Source: Planctomycetota bacterium
GTDB lineage: Bacteria; Planctomycetota; JAFGQW01
Assembly: GCA_016935485.1 (NCBI GenBank)
Contig: JAFGQW010000157.1
Span: 1-32,792 of the forward strand
Length of the DNA: 32,792 nucleotides
Direction: 5' to 3'
The translations under genes and the position numbers were made by a program. Every line of letters starts with the position of its first letter. Position 1 is the stretch's first letter. Shown here in pieces: positions 18,000 to 28,176 of the stretch. Below the pieces are notes generated by a model. The model was given only the letters and a program-made list of their open reading frames with translations. It had not been told where the DNA came from and did no database searches.

Positions 18000-19487
18000 T
18001 CAGGATCGGTCTGGCGGCTCGTCGAGCCGACCGAGGCTCAGGCGGAAGAGGCGCCGGGGCAGGAGACCCAGAAGGGCGGCGCCTCCGAGGAACACGGCCG
18101 AGCTCGCGGCGGCGGCGACCGGGAACGGCAGCGTCCGGAGCGCCGCGCTCGCCGCGAACGTCGCCGCCCCGAGGAGCAGCAGCTTCGCCGCGGCCGCCCC
18201 GTCCGGCCGGAGGCCCTCGACCCGGTGCACCAGCACGAGGCAGGCGGCCGTCACCAGACCCTCGGTCGCCAGGGTCGCCCAGGCCGCGCCGATATGGCCC
18301 CGGAGCGGGATCAGCCACAGGTTGAGACCGACGTTGACGACCAGTCCGCCCAGAGCCGCCAGCGTCCAGAGCCGCTGCCTTCCGAGCGCCACCAGCGAGA
18401 TGCTCGCCAGTGCCCCCCCGAACGCGAACACGCTCGCGGCGAGCAGGATCTGGAGCGTCGGCACCGCGACGCCGTAGCTCGCCATGCGCTCGCGGTAGAG
18501 GAACCTCATCAGCTCGGGCGCGAGCGCGCCGCCGACGGCGGCGATCCAGATCGCGAGTCCCCAGAGGGCGGTCAGCGTGTCGCGGTAGATGACCTTGAGC
18601 CGCGCCCGGTTCTGCCGGCGCTCGCGGGCAAGGATGGGCAGGACGCTGATGCCGACGACGCCCGCGAGGTAGATGACGAAGTTCAGCAGCCGGTAGGCGG
18701 CGTTGTAGTAGCCAGCCTCCGCGTCGCCGACCAGCCCCTTCAGCATGAGGGTGTCGAGGTAGAAGTAGAGGATGCCGGCGAGCGCCGCGACACCCTGTGG
18801 CCAGCACTCGCCGAGGAAACGCGCCCCGCCCTGTCCCGAGGCCAGCCGCGGCGCGTGGCGACGGGCGAACCGGAAGATGAGCAGGCCGCCGCAAAGAATG
18901 CCGGCGGCGTAGGCCAGCGCGAGGGCCCGGAAGCGCCCCGGACCGGCCTCGAGCAAGCACAGCCCCGCCACCGACCCGGCGAAGAACAGGAGCTGGCCGG
19001 CGCCGAGGGCGAGTGCCGGGCGGCGCATCCGGTGGCGGACGCGAAACACCACGGAGAAGCTCCCGAAGTAGAAGCCCGGCAGCACCACCAGGGTGAGCAG
19101 GAAGCTGGTGCGGTACGCCGCTCCGTCCACGAGCCACAGGACCGTGGCCACGAACAGCACCCCGCCGAGCGCGGCGAGCCAGGCCTTGGCGGTCAGGAAG
19201 TCCCTGAGAATGGCACCCTCGCGCGCGGGATCGCGGGCGATCTCCCGGGTGGCGATCGGGTCCCCGCCGAAATCGATCAGTACGTTGAGGATGTTCCAGA
19301 GGTTGACCAGGACGTAGTACAGGCCCACCTCCGCCGCCGGCACCCGGTGGACCAGCAGAATGAGAACGGCGAAGTTGGCCCCCGCACCGAGCGCCCGCGC
19401 CGCGAAGAGCGCGCCGACATCGCGCGCCACGGCCCCGCCCACCGAGGCCGGGCCCGGCCGCCCACCGCCACCGTCGGTCGCTTCCAT
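18000..19487 (-). CDS. Wzx-like polysaccharide flippase (MOP superfamily)
   Basis: 495 residues, about 12-14 hydrophobic segments spread over the length. The N-terminal half has the family pattern (ARDVGALFAARALGAGANFAVLILLVHRVP, then GLYYVLVNLWNILNVLIDFGGDPIATREIAR), and the middle has YYNAAYRLLNFVIYLAGVVGISVLPILAR. Relatives flip undecaprenyl-linked oligosaccharide units across the inner membrane. The start ATG at 19487 directly precedes the usual cytoplasmic lead. The frame is open upstream to 19931, but that part is Arg/Pro-rich without helices. Together with the two glycosyltransferases, it points to a surface polysaccharide. Confidence 0.88.
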   Translation of the reverse strand: MEATDGGGGRPGPASVGGAVARDVGALFAARALGAGANFAVLILLVHRVPAAEVGLYYVLVNLWNILNVLIDFGGDPIATREIARDPAREGAILRDFLTAKAWLAALGGVLFVATVLWLVDGAAYRTSFLLTLVVLPGFYFGSFSVVFRVRHRMRRPALALGAGQLLFFAGSVAGLCLLEAGPGRFRALALAYAAGILCGGLLIFRFARRHAPRLASGQGGARFLGECWPQGVAALAGILYFYLDTLMLKGLVGDAEAGYYNAAYRLLNFVIYLAGVVGISVLPILARERRQNRARLKVIYRDTLTALWGLAIWIAAVGGALAPELMRFLYRERMASYGVAVPTLQILLAASVFAFGGALASISLVALGRQRLWTLAALGGLVVNVGLNLWLIPLRGHIGAAWATLATEGLVTAACLVLVHRVEGLRPDGAAAAKLLLLGAATFAASAALRTLPFPVAAAASSAVFLGGAALLGLLPRRLFRLSLGRLDEPPDRS

Positions 19488-19903
19488 GCCTTCGAGCCCT
19501 CCCCGTGGCCGCGCGAACCCGGGCCTTTCCCGGCCCGGTCGCCCGCACTGCCCGGCCCGCTCCGCGCGAACGCCGCGCGCGACCGGTCGGAGTTTCCGCG
19601 GCCGACTCCTGGGAAAGGGAACGTGAGATTCTATATTTAGGTCGCCGGCGGATGAACGCCAGCGCAGCGGAATCGGTCCGGTTCGCCCGGGGCGCCCCCG
19701 GTCGACGGCGGCCGGCACCGGTGCGAGACGCCGCATTCGCCAGGCTCGAGATCGATCCGGCCCCACTTCGAGCCCGGCGGCAAACCGGGTCGTCGAGCGG
19801 CACATCCGCGGGTCCGGGGTCGTTTCGGCCCCGGGAGGCCGCTGAAGCCGTGCCCAGCCGGGGCGCCCCGATGGCGGGCGCACGGCGAGCCGAGGAGTGA
19901 AAC
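19488..19903. other. Divergent intergenic region between flippase and urocanase
   Basis: A 416-nt gap. An AT-rich island at 19629-19640 contains TATATT (19632-19637, 5 of 6 to the -10 consensus), with CTGGGA at 17-nt spacing as a poor -35 on the plus strand. The same island could act on the minus strand for the flippase. An 82-codon ORF (19652-19900) has no ribosome binding site and is Arg/Pro-rich, so it is not called. A GAGGAG box precedes the urocanase ATG. Confidence 0.4.
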
Positions 19904-21601
<1,698 letters not shown>

Positions 21602-22484
21602 GGCGCGCCGGCGGGCGGCACAGGCGGTCCAGCAGGATGCCGGCCGCCACCACGACGTTCAGGCTCTCGGCGCGGCCGGGGGTGCGGATCGTGACGAGCT
21701 CGGGGCGGCGAGCGAGAAGGCGAGCCGACAGACCGCCGCCCTCACCTCCCACCGCCAGCGCCCGGCGCGCGCCCGCCGGGATGGCCTCGGGTTCGCGGCC
21801 CCCGCGCGGCACGGCCCCGAGCAGGCGAAAGCCCCGCGCCGCCACCAGGTCGAGCGCCGCCTCCGCGTCGAGCTCCGCCGCCACCTCGATGTGGAAGATC
21901 GCCCCCATCGCCCCCCGGATCGCCTTGGGATTGAGGGGATCGGCCGTCCCGCGGAGCAGCAGCACCGGGGAGACGCCGTAGGCATCGGCGGTCCGGAGCA
22001 GCGCGCCGACGTTGCCGGGATCCTGCACGCCGTCCACGATCAGCACGGTCCCGCGCGCCCGGCGGAGTGCAGCCGCGAGATCCACTTCCGGCCGGCGCGC
22101 GGTGGCGAGGATTCCCTGCGGCGTGACCGTGCCGGCCGCCGCGCGCAGCTCGCAGCTCGTCACGGCGAACCGTGGCACGCCGCTTCGCTCGAGGTCGGAC
22201 AGGAGCCGCCGCACGCTCTCGACCTCGCCGTCCGGATCGAAGAAGACCTCCTCGAGCGCCCAGCGCGCCGCGAGCGCCTCGGCGACGAGCCGCGGCCCTT
22301 CCACCAGAAAGAGCCCGTGTTTCTCGCGCCCCTTGCGGCGGTGGAGCGCCTCGAGCAGGCGTCGCTGCCGATCCGAAAGACGTCCCCCCCGGGCGGCGCG
22401 TCCGGTCATCCCTCGCGGCTCCGCGTCATCCCCGCCGGCCCGCCGTCGGGCGCGCGAACGCAGCGCGGCGCCGGGCGGTCCCGG

Positions 22485-23174
22485 TCAGCGGCGGCCCAGC
22501 CGCCGCGAGATCTCCGCCTCGCCCTGGCGCAGGCCCACCAGCCGCTCCATCTGCTTGAGGAGCTCGCGCTGCACCCAGTCCACGTCGCCGTCCGCATGGC
22601 TCTCCTTCAGCGTGTCCATCCCGTCGAGCAACCGCTTGACGAAGGCGCGATACCGCATGACCTGGAGCAGCGGCACGAAATCTCCCTCGCTGCGGATCTT
22701 GCCCGCCGCCAGGAAGGCCTCCCGGATCGTGTTCACAAGGACGCCGAACTCGCCGTGGCGGATCCGCTCGCGGTCGTCGCGCCCAACCGCGAAGATCTCC
22801 ATCAGCCGCCCGAACGCCTCCTCCATGTTGCGCAGGTAGTCGCGAAACTCGGGCCGGGCGCGGCCCTGGCGTGCGCAGGCGAGAAACTCCTCGCGCTCGG
22901 GTGCCGTGAGCCCGAGCGCGCCGGCCAGGATCTCCACCTTATCCAGCGTCGGCGGCGGCTTGCGGCCGGTCTCGACCTCGCGGATGTACTGGGGGCGCGT
23001 CCCGATGGCGCGCGCCAGCGCGGCCTTCGTGACCGGACGGCGGCGGATGTGCTCGGCGAAGAGCCGGGCGAAACTCGGATCGACCGGCCCGCGCGGACGC
23101 GCCGCTCGCTCGCTACCGCCGCCGGACCGCGCTCCAGCCCGGCTCCTCCTCTTCTTCGCCTGCCGCTGCGCCAT
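22485..23174 (-). CDS. XRE-type DNA-binding regulator with a helical C-terminal domain
   Basis: 229 residues from the ATG at 23174. A basic, disordered N-terminal tail (about 1-35) precedes a Cro/C1-type helix-turn-helix (about 37-95) with VTKAALARAIGTRPQYIREVETGRKPPPTLDKVEILAGALGL. The remaining 130 residues are helical and unrecognised. GAGGG lies about 5 nt upstream of the ATG. The frame is open to 23387, but the upstream part is Pro/Gly-rich. It is divergent from the RluD-like gene, with a TATACT box in between. A transcriptional repressor controlling its own promoter would be the default expectation; the target is unknown. Confidence 0.8.
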   Translation of the reverse strand: MAQRQAKKRRSRAGARSGGGSERAARPRGPVDPSFARLFAEHIRRRPVTKAALARAIGTRPQYIREVETGRKPPPTLDKVEILAGALGLTAPEREEFLACARQGRARPEFRDYLRNMEEAFGRLMEIFAVGRDDRERIRHGEFGVLVNTIREAFLAAGKIRSEGDFVPLLQVMRYRAFVKRLLDGMDTLKESHADGDVDWVQRELLKQMERLVGLRQGEAEISRRLGRR

Positions 23175-23509
23175 GCGTCCCTCGCGTCCGGCCCCGGGCG
23201 CCGGTTGCCACCGCATATCGACCGGTTCGCCCCTCGACACGCGCCCAAAGCCCCGCGGCCGCCCTGCGGGCTCGAGCGCCGCCCAGCGCTCCCTGCCCGA
23301 ACCGGTCCGGAATCGGTAGTATAAACCGCAGCGATCGGCGCCGCCAGGGCCCGGCCCCGCGAGCGCCGGCGCAACGCCTGGAGGCACCAGACCACCGGAC
23401 TGAACGCGAGAAAGGCACAGGGGATCGTCAACGGCGCCGCGCCGCGGCGCCGGTCGGGCCCGCCGCGATGCGATGCCGCTCGGGCCGCCCCGCTCCCCAC
23501 CCGTCGACC
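23175..23509. other. Divergent intergenic region between the XRE regulator and rluD-like gene
   Basis: A small AT-rich island lies at 23318-23325. Read on the minus strand it gives TATACT (23318-23323), a good -10 for the regulator but without a -35. Read on the plus strand it gives TATAAA (23320-23325) for the pseudouridine synthase gene, also with a poor -35. Overlapping divergent promoters here would suit control by the regulator. No gene is seen in the gap. Confidence 0.4.
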
Positions 23510-24526
23510 ATGGGACGGATTCGCAGCGAAGACGGCCGACCGCTCGATCTCGGCCGACCGATCACCGAGCTCACCCTGACGGTCGCGGCCGGCGAGGACG
23601 GACTCCGGCTGGACCGCCTGCTGAAGCGCTACGTCACCTGGCGCTCCCGCACGCGCCTGAAGGAACGCTGTTCCGGAGGGCGGGTGACCGTGAGCGGCGT
23701 GCCGCGCAAGGGCGGCACCCGCGTGCGCGCCGGCGACCTCGTCCACGCCGATCTCGGCGACCTCGAGGAGGAAGTGCGGCACGACCGCATCCCGCTCGCC
23801 GTGATCTACGAGGACGACCACCTCGTGGCGATCGACAAGCAGGCCGGCGTCGTCGTCCATCCCGTGGGCCGTTATCTCTTCAACACGCTCCTCAACGCGC
23901 TCCACCTCCGCTATCGCCGGCCCGACGACCCCGCGCACGACATCGTGCCGAAACTGTGCCACCGGCTCGACCGGGACACGAGCGGCGTGCTGCTCGTCTC
24001 CAAGGACGACCGCATCCGGCGCTCGCTGTCCTTCCAGTTCCACCACGGGCTCGTGGAGAAGGAGTACGCCGCGATCGTCGACGGCGTCGTCGCCCCCGAG
24101 GCCGGCGTGATCGACGGCCCCATCGGCCCCTCGAGCCGCGGCGACCATCGCATGCGCCGCTGCGTCCGCGCCGACGGCCTCGAGGCACGCACCGGCTTCG
24201 AGGTGCTCGGGCGGGGAGCGGCCCACACGGTCGTGGCCGCCCGTCCCCGCCAGGGACGCACCCACCAGATCCGCGTCCACCTGGAGCACCTCGGACACCC
24301 GATCGTCGGCGACCCGCTCTACGGGCGTCGCCCGCCGCCCGCCGGGCTCGAGCGCCAGGCGCTCCACAACCGCTTGCTCCGGTTCTACCACGTGTTTCTC
24401 GACCGCTTCGTGCGCCTGGAGGCGACGCTGCCCGCGGACCTGCGGGCGTTCTGCCGGCGCCACGACATCCGGCTGAGCGACCGCGGCCGCGCGCTCCTGG
24501 GCGAGAGTGCATCCGCCGACCGCTGA
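23510..24526 (+). CDS. RluD-like 23S rRNA pseudouridine synthase
   Basis: 338 residues. An S4-type RNA-binding domain (about 30-85; GLRLDRLLKRYV, RLKERCSGGRVTVSG) is followed by a RsuA/RluA-family catalytic domain. The catalytic Asp154 lies in HRLDRDTSG. YEDDHLVAIDKQAGVVVHP and GRTHQIRVHLEHLGHPIVGDPLYG are also diagnostic. It isomerises specific uridines in rRNA, probably in 23S helix 69 if truly RluD. The chosen ATG has no obvious ribosome binding site; an alternative start 14 codons upstream (23468) adds a Pro-rich stretch. No usual partner gene is adjacent; the parvulin-type foldase gene follows after 161 nt. Confidence 0.9.
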   Translation: MGRIRSEDGRPLDLGRPITELTLTVAAGEDGLRLDRLLKRYVTWRSRTRLKERCSGGRVTVSGVPRKGGTRVRAGDLVHADLGDLEEEVRHDRIPLAVIYEDDHLVAIDKQAGVVVHPVGRYLFNTLLNALHLRYRRPDDPAHDIVPKLCHRLDRDTSGVLLVSKDDRIRRSLSFQFHHGLVEKEYAAIVDGVVAPEAGVIDGPIGPSSRGDHRMRRCVRADGLEARTGFEVLGRGAAHTVVAARPRQGRTHQIRVHLEHLGHPIVGDPLYGRRPPPAGLERQALHNRLLRFYHVFLDRFVRLEATLPADLRAFCRRHDIRLSDRGRALLGESASADR

Positions 24527-24586
24527 ACCGCCGGCGCCGCCGCGCGCCGCCGGGCGCGGCGGTTGCCCGACCCCGGGAAACCCGGC

Positions 24587-24616
24587 TTGCCGGGAAGCGC
24601 GCCGGTGGCGTATACT
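24587..24616 (+). promoter_or_regulatory. Candidate promoter for the parvulin foldase gene
   Basis: TTGCCG (24587-24592) is followed after 18 nt by TATACT (24611-24616). The -35 matches at 4 of 6 and the -10 at 5 of 6. It lies in the gap after the RluD-like gene, and a leader of about 65 nt leads to the ATG at 24688. Confidence 0.5.
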
Positions 24617-24687
24617 CACCTCTCTGTGGGCCGCCCGGCCGGCCCGGGTTCCGATATCGTCCACCCCCTGAGAACGAACAGGAGCAG

Positions 24688-26355
24688 ATGGTCTCCATGC
24701 TGCAGGATTGCCGAAACCCGTGGATCGTGCTCGCCCTCGGCGCCCTCGTGCTCGTCCTCGCGGCGGCCCTCGCCGCACAGCCCGAATCGGGCAAGCCGCC
24801 GGAACCGCCCGGGCCGCTGCCTCCGGGCGCGGCGGCCGTCGTCAACGGCGAGATCATCTCCCTCGAGGAAGTCCACGAGGCTCTCTTCAAGCAGTACGGC
24901 CAGGGCATCCTCGACCAGATGATCAAGGCCAAGCTCGCCCAGCAGGAAGCGAGCCGCGTCGGCGTCGCCGTGGATCAGAAGGAAGTGGACGGCAAGGTCG
25001 AGGAGTGGAAGAAGAACTTCCTCGGCCGCTTCAACAACGACGAGCGGGCCGCCGAGGAGATGCTGGCGCGCCAGGGCGCCTCGCTCGAGAGCACGCTCAG
25101 CTACATGCGCCAGTACCACACCACCGAGAACCTGTGGGCCCAGCTCGTCCGCCACCGCCGCAAGCCCGATCTCGCCTCCTTGCAGCAGGCCTTCGAGCAG
25201 CGCTACGGAACCGACGGCGAGAAGTTCGACGTGGCGCACATCGTCCTCTCGATCAACATCAATGACGAGCGCTACGCCGACCGCTACACCGAGCGCGAGC
25301 ACTACCTCGGACTGGACCAGATCGAGGAGAACGCGCGGCAGCTCGCCGCCCAGATCGCGGCCCGCGCGGCCGCCGGGGAGGACTTCGGCAAGCTCGCGGA
25401 GCAGCACTCCGACGACTGGTCCAAAACCAGCGGCGGCAAGCTCGGCGAGTTCTGGAAGAACCGCTTCGGCAAGGAGTTCGAGGCGGCCGTCGAGAACGGC
25501 GCCATGGGCGATGTGGTCGGGCCGTTCCCGGTCCGCGAGGGCATCGTCGTCGGCCGCATCGAGCCCGCCGAGTACGAGTCGACCTTCACGGCGCGCCACA
25601 TCTTTCTCGCCTTCGCGAAGAACGACCGCGACGCGGTGCTCGCCGCGGCCGCCGCGCTCAAGGCGGAGCTGGACGGCGGCGCCGACTTCGCCGAGCTGGC
25701 GCGCACGCGGAGCGAGGATCCGCTCACGCGCGACCGCGGCGGCCTGTGGGAGCCGTTCACCGCCAAGGAGCGCGTCGCCCAGATCTCCGGCCTGCTCGAG
25801 AACCTCGAGCCCGGCAAGGTGACCGAGCCGATCGCCACCCGTTTCGGGGTGCACCTCATCCAGCTCGTGAAGAAGGAGCGTACGCCCAAGGGCGACAAGA
25901 AGGGCGCGGCGATCGTGCTGGTCTCGACCCAGTACCCCAAGGTCCGCGAGAACGTGCTCAAGCCCGCGGTGGAGCAGGCCGCGCGGGAGCGCGCCGCGGA
26001 GCTCATCAAGAAGCTCCACGCCGGCGCCGACTTCGCCGCGCTGGCGCGCGAGCACAGCGACGAGAAGTACACCGGCGAGCGGGGCGGTGTCATCCAGGGC
26101 TACAATCGGCAGCGGATCAGCCCCGAGTTCCACGCGTGCGTCCAGAAGCTCGCTCCGGGGCAGGTCGCTCCCGAGCCGATCCTCACCTCCTACGGCTACC
26201 ACGTGGTGAAGCTGCTCGGCCGCGAGAAGACGGACTTCGAGAAGGTCAAGGACGAGCTGTTCGCCGAGGAGCAGCACAAGCCGCCCTCGCCCGTGGAGGT
26301 GCAGCGCTTGCAGGAACTGCTGACGAACACCGCGGAAATCGCGCGCAGGAAGTAG
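24688..26355 (+). CDS. SurA/PpiC-like peptidyl-prolyl isomerase with three parvulin modules
   Basis: 555 residues. An N-terminal signal anchor (about 12-31, WIVLALGALVLVLAAALAAQ) suggests export to the periplasm. A SurA-N-like chaperone domain follows (VVNGEIISLEEV, KLAQQEA), then three parvulin-like modules. Module one (about 180-295) has FDVAHIVLSI and LAEQHSDDWSKTSGGKLGEF. Module two (about 300-405) has FTARHIFLAF and LARTRSEDPLTRDRGGLWEPF. Module three (about 408-510) has IVLVSTQYP and LAREHSDEKYTGERGGVIQGY. Only the first two keep the conserved His in the A/RHI motif; the third looks inactive. Two modules is the SurA norm, so three is unusual. The start is supported by CAGGAG four nt upstream. 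Confidence 0.9.
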   Translation: MVSMLQDCRNPWIVLALGALVLVLAAALAAQPESGKPPEPPGPLPPGAAAVVNGEIISLEEVHEALFKQYGQGILDQMIKAKLAQQEASRVGVAVDQKEVDGKVEEWKKNFLGRFNNDERAAEEMLARQGASLESTLSYMRQYHTTENLWAQLVRHRRKPDLASLQQAFEQRYGTDGEKFDVAHIVLSININDERYADRYTEREHYLGLDQIEENARQLAAQIAARAAAGEDFGKLAEQHSDDWSKTSGGKLGEFWKNRFGKEFEAAVENGAMGDVVGPFPVREGIVVGRIEPAEYESTFTARHIFLAFAKNDRDAVLAAAAALKAELDGGADFAELARTRSEDPLTRDRGGLWEPFTAKERVAQISGLLENLEPGKVTEPIATRFGVHLIQLVKKERTPKGDKKGAAIVLVSTQYPKVRENVLKPAVEQAARERAAELIKKLHAGADFAALAREHSDEKYTGERGGVIQGYNRQRISPEFHACVQKLAPGQVAPEPILTSYGYHVVKLLGREKTDFEKVKDELFAEEQHKPPSPVEVQRLQELLTNTAEIARRK

Positions 26356-26459
26356 GCCGGCGGGCCGGCCGTCGTCGCTGCCCGGCGGCGGCGCTCGGCC
26401 CGCACCGCTCCCGTCGCCGCCGGCGGGCGGCGCCGGCGGCGAACCGCGGCAATCTGCCC

Positions 26460-26765
26460 ATGCACATCGTCCTGATCACCGCCCCGTGCGACCGCGCGGA
26501 CGACCTGGCCCGGAGCCTGGTCGCCGAGCGGTGCTGCGCCTGCGTCAACGTCGTGCCCCGGGTGACGAGCCACTACCTCTGGGAAGGACAGCAGGAGGAG
26601 GACGCGGAGGCGCTGCTGATCGCGAAGGTGGCGGCGGATCGCCTGGAGGACTTCACCGCGCGCGTCCGGGCGCTCCACCCCTACGCGGTGCCGGAGATCC
26701 TCGCGCTCGCGCCCACCGGCGGCAACCCCGACTATATCGCCTGGGTCCGCCGCGGCGGCGGGTGA
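26460..26765 (+). CDS. cutA: CutA-type divalent-cation tolerance protein
   Basis: 101 residues. It matches the CutA1 fold, a ferredoxin-like trimer: C-A-C-V-N-V-V-P with S-H-Y-L-W-E-G in the first half, an ALLIAKV strand, and HPYAVPEILAL near the end. The family is linked to copper and other metal tolerance, though its biochemical role is unsettled. The ATG at 26460 starts exactly at the first strand (MHIVLITAPC) and lacks a clear ribosome binding site. It follows the parvulin foldase gene by 104 nt on the same strand and converges with the LolA-like gene. Confidence 0.93.
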   Translation: MHIVLITAPCDRADDLARSLVAERCCACVNVVPRVTSHYLWEGQQEEDAEALLIAKVAADRLEDFTARVRALHPYAVPEILALAPTGGNPDYIAWVRRGGG

Positions 26766-26770
26766 CCGCT

Positions 26771-27568
26771 TCACTCCAGCTCGAAGTCCGACGGTTTGAG
26801 CCCGAGGTTGATTCTCACCGCCTCGGTGCGGCGCGTCGTGACCACGGCGCCGTCGACCCGTTCTTCGGCCGAGAACGGCTCGCCCTTGAGCGAACCGAAC
26901 GGGCGATGATCGCGGTAGCGAATCTCGTGCGGCGCCGGCGGCGCCCCGCTCCGGGGCCGCTCACGCCAGCGCACCCTGAGGAAGCAGCCCGACTCCGGGT
27001 CCACGTCGACCGCGAGCGGCGGCTCGCCGGGGCGATGCACGCGGACGACCTCGGTGGCCTTGCCGTTCACCTCCCCAGCCCCCGCCGCCTCGATCGTCGT
27101 CTCTTCGTCGAGCAGCGCCCGCAGGATCCCCACGCTCGAGCGATGGAAGCCAGCCCAGCGCCCCTGGACCTCGTCGGAGCTCAGCCGCCGGCCGCCGAGC
27201 CGGGTCCGGAGCGAGCCCTCCTTGCCTCGCAGGACGAGCTGCTGCAGCAGCTCCTGGCCGGCGCCGGGGAAGGTGATCCGCACCCGATCGCTGAGGCAGC
27301 GCGTCTTTCCGAGCAGGACCTTGCGCACGGCGTGAATCTCCGCGGTCTCCGCCGCCGCGCTCTTGCCCGTTCCGGTCATCGTGAGCTCGAAGTCCCGGAT
27401 GCCCTCGAGCGCCGCGCGCCCGCCGCGCCGCTCCAGCGCTGCCTCGAGGATCCTCCGGCCCTTCGCCGCCGCCTCGTCCGCGGGGTCGTCGCCGGCGCGC
27501 GCCGGCCACCCGGAGCAGAGCACGGCCAGGAGCAACCCGCGCCCGGCAATCCCGGTCCAGCGCTTCAT
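26771..27568 (-). CDS. LolA-like / outer-membrane lipoprotein-sorting-type periplasmic protein
   Basis: 265 residues. A signal peptide (about 1-25, GLLLAVLCSGWPARAG) precedes a beta-rich domain of the LolA/LolB-like type. Typical features are an N-terminal helix (ADEAAAKGRRILEAALERRGGRAALEGIRDFELTMTG-like), a central strand-rich region, and a C-terminal block ending RINLGLKPSDFELE. Such proteins carry lipids or lipoproteins across the periplasm. The family assignment is by pattern, without exact motifs. The start ATG overlaps the acpS stop as ATGA, so the two are translationally coupled. It is convergent with cutA. Confidence 0.7.
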   Translation of the reverse strand: MKRWTGIAGRGLLLAVLCSGWPARAGDDPADEAAAKGRRILEAALERRGGRAALEGIRDFELTMTGTGKSAAAETAEIHAVRKVLLGKTRCLSDRVRITFPGAGQELLQQLVLRGKEGSLRTRLGGRRLSSDEVQGRWAGFHRSSVGILRALLDEETTIEAAGAGEVNGKATEVVRVHRPGEPPLAVDVDPESGCFLRVRWRERPRSGAPPAPHEIRYRDHRPFGSLKGEPFSAEERVDGAVVTTRRTEAVRINLGLKPSDFELE

Positions 27569-27987
27569 GCGCGCACCTCCTCCTCCTCGGCCGGCGGCGT
27601 CCGGTCGCGCTCGCCCACGGCCACGGCGACGGCGAGACCTCGGGTATGGGAGACCGAGACGTGGATCCGGCCGATGCCCAGCCGCCGGGCGTGCGCCGTC
27701 GCCGAACCGTGCAGCGCGGCACGGAGCGCCCCGGACGGCTGCCGCACCGCCTCGACGTCCCGGAACCCGACGCCGTCGCCCCAGCCGGTGCCGAGGAGCT
27801 TCATCACGGCTTCCTTGAGCGCGAACCGCGCCGCGTAGCACTCGGCCGCGTTCGCGCGCGGCGCGCAGTAGCGGATCTCCTCGGGACGGAACACGCGCGC
27901 GACGAACCGCTCCGGGTGGTCCGCGAGCAGGCGCCGCACGCGGTCGACCTCCACGACGTCGACCCCGACTCCGACGATCGCGCCCAC
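27565..27987 (-). CDS. acpS: Holo-[acyl-carrier-protein] synthase
   Basis: 140 residues. It transfers phosphopantetheine from CoA to apo-ACP in fatty acid synthesis. Magnesium-binding and catalytic signatures are present: GVGVDVVEVDR (Asp10), FALKEAVMKLLGTG (Glu59) and VSVSHTRGLAVAVAV. It starts with GTG at 27987, preceded by GGAGAG with 6-nt spacing. The stop overlaps the start of the LolA-like gene, implying one transcript. It is divergent from the uvrD-type helicase gene; a shared promoter region of 189 nt lies between them. The C-terminal tail is extended by about 12 acidic residues. Confidence 0.95.
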   Translation of the reverse strand: MGAIVGVGVDVVEVDRVRRLLADHPERFVARVFRPEEIRYCAPRANAAECYAARFALKEAVMKLLGTGWGDGVGFRDVEAVRQPSGALRAALHGSATAHARRLGIGRIHVSVSHTRGLAVAVAVGERDRTPPAEEEEVRA

Positions 27988-28033
27988 GGCCGCTCTCCGG
28001 TTCTCCGGGCGCGTGGAATCGCCCCGCGCACCC

Positions 28034-28042
28034 TGCTATACA
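28034..28042 (+). promoter_or_regulatory. Candidate extended -10 promoter for the PcrA/UvrD gene
   Basis: TGC-TATACA (28034-28042) is an extended -10 (TGn followed by a 5-of-6 hexamer). A weak -35 (TGGAAT at 28014-28019) is at 17-nt spacing. A transcript would have a leader of about 130 nt before the ATG at 28177. The box lies between the divergent acpS and helicase genes. Confidence 0.4.
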
Positions 28043-28176
28043 GTACGGCTGCCGCCCGCCTCCGGTCCGATCCGGCCGGGCGCCGGTTCCCGGCGAGCAG
28101 GCCATCCGATTGTAACCCGGCCAGGGGCGGCGGAACCAGCCCGCACGCCCTTTGCCACCGAGCGAGTCCCAGCGCG

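Noticed and set aside
19652-19900. 82-codon plus-strand ORF upstream of urocanase
   Set aside because: No ribosome binding site and an Arg/Pro/Ala-rich composition typical of non-coding GC-rich DNA.
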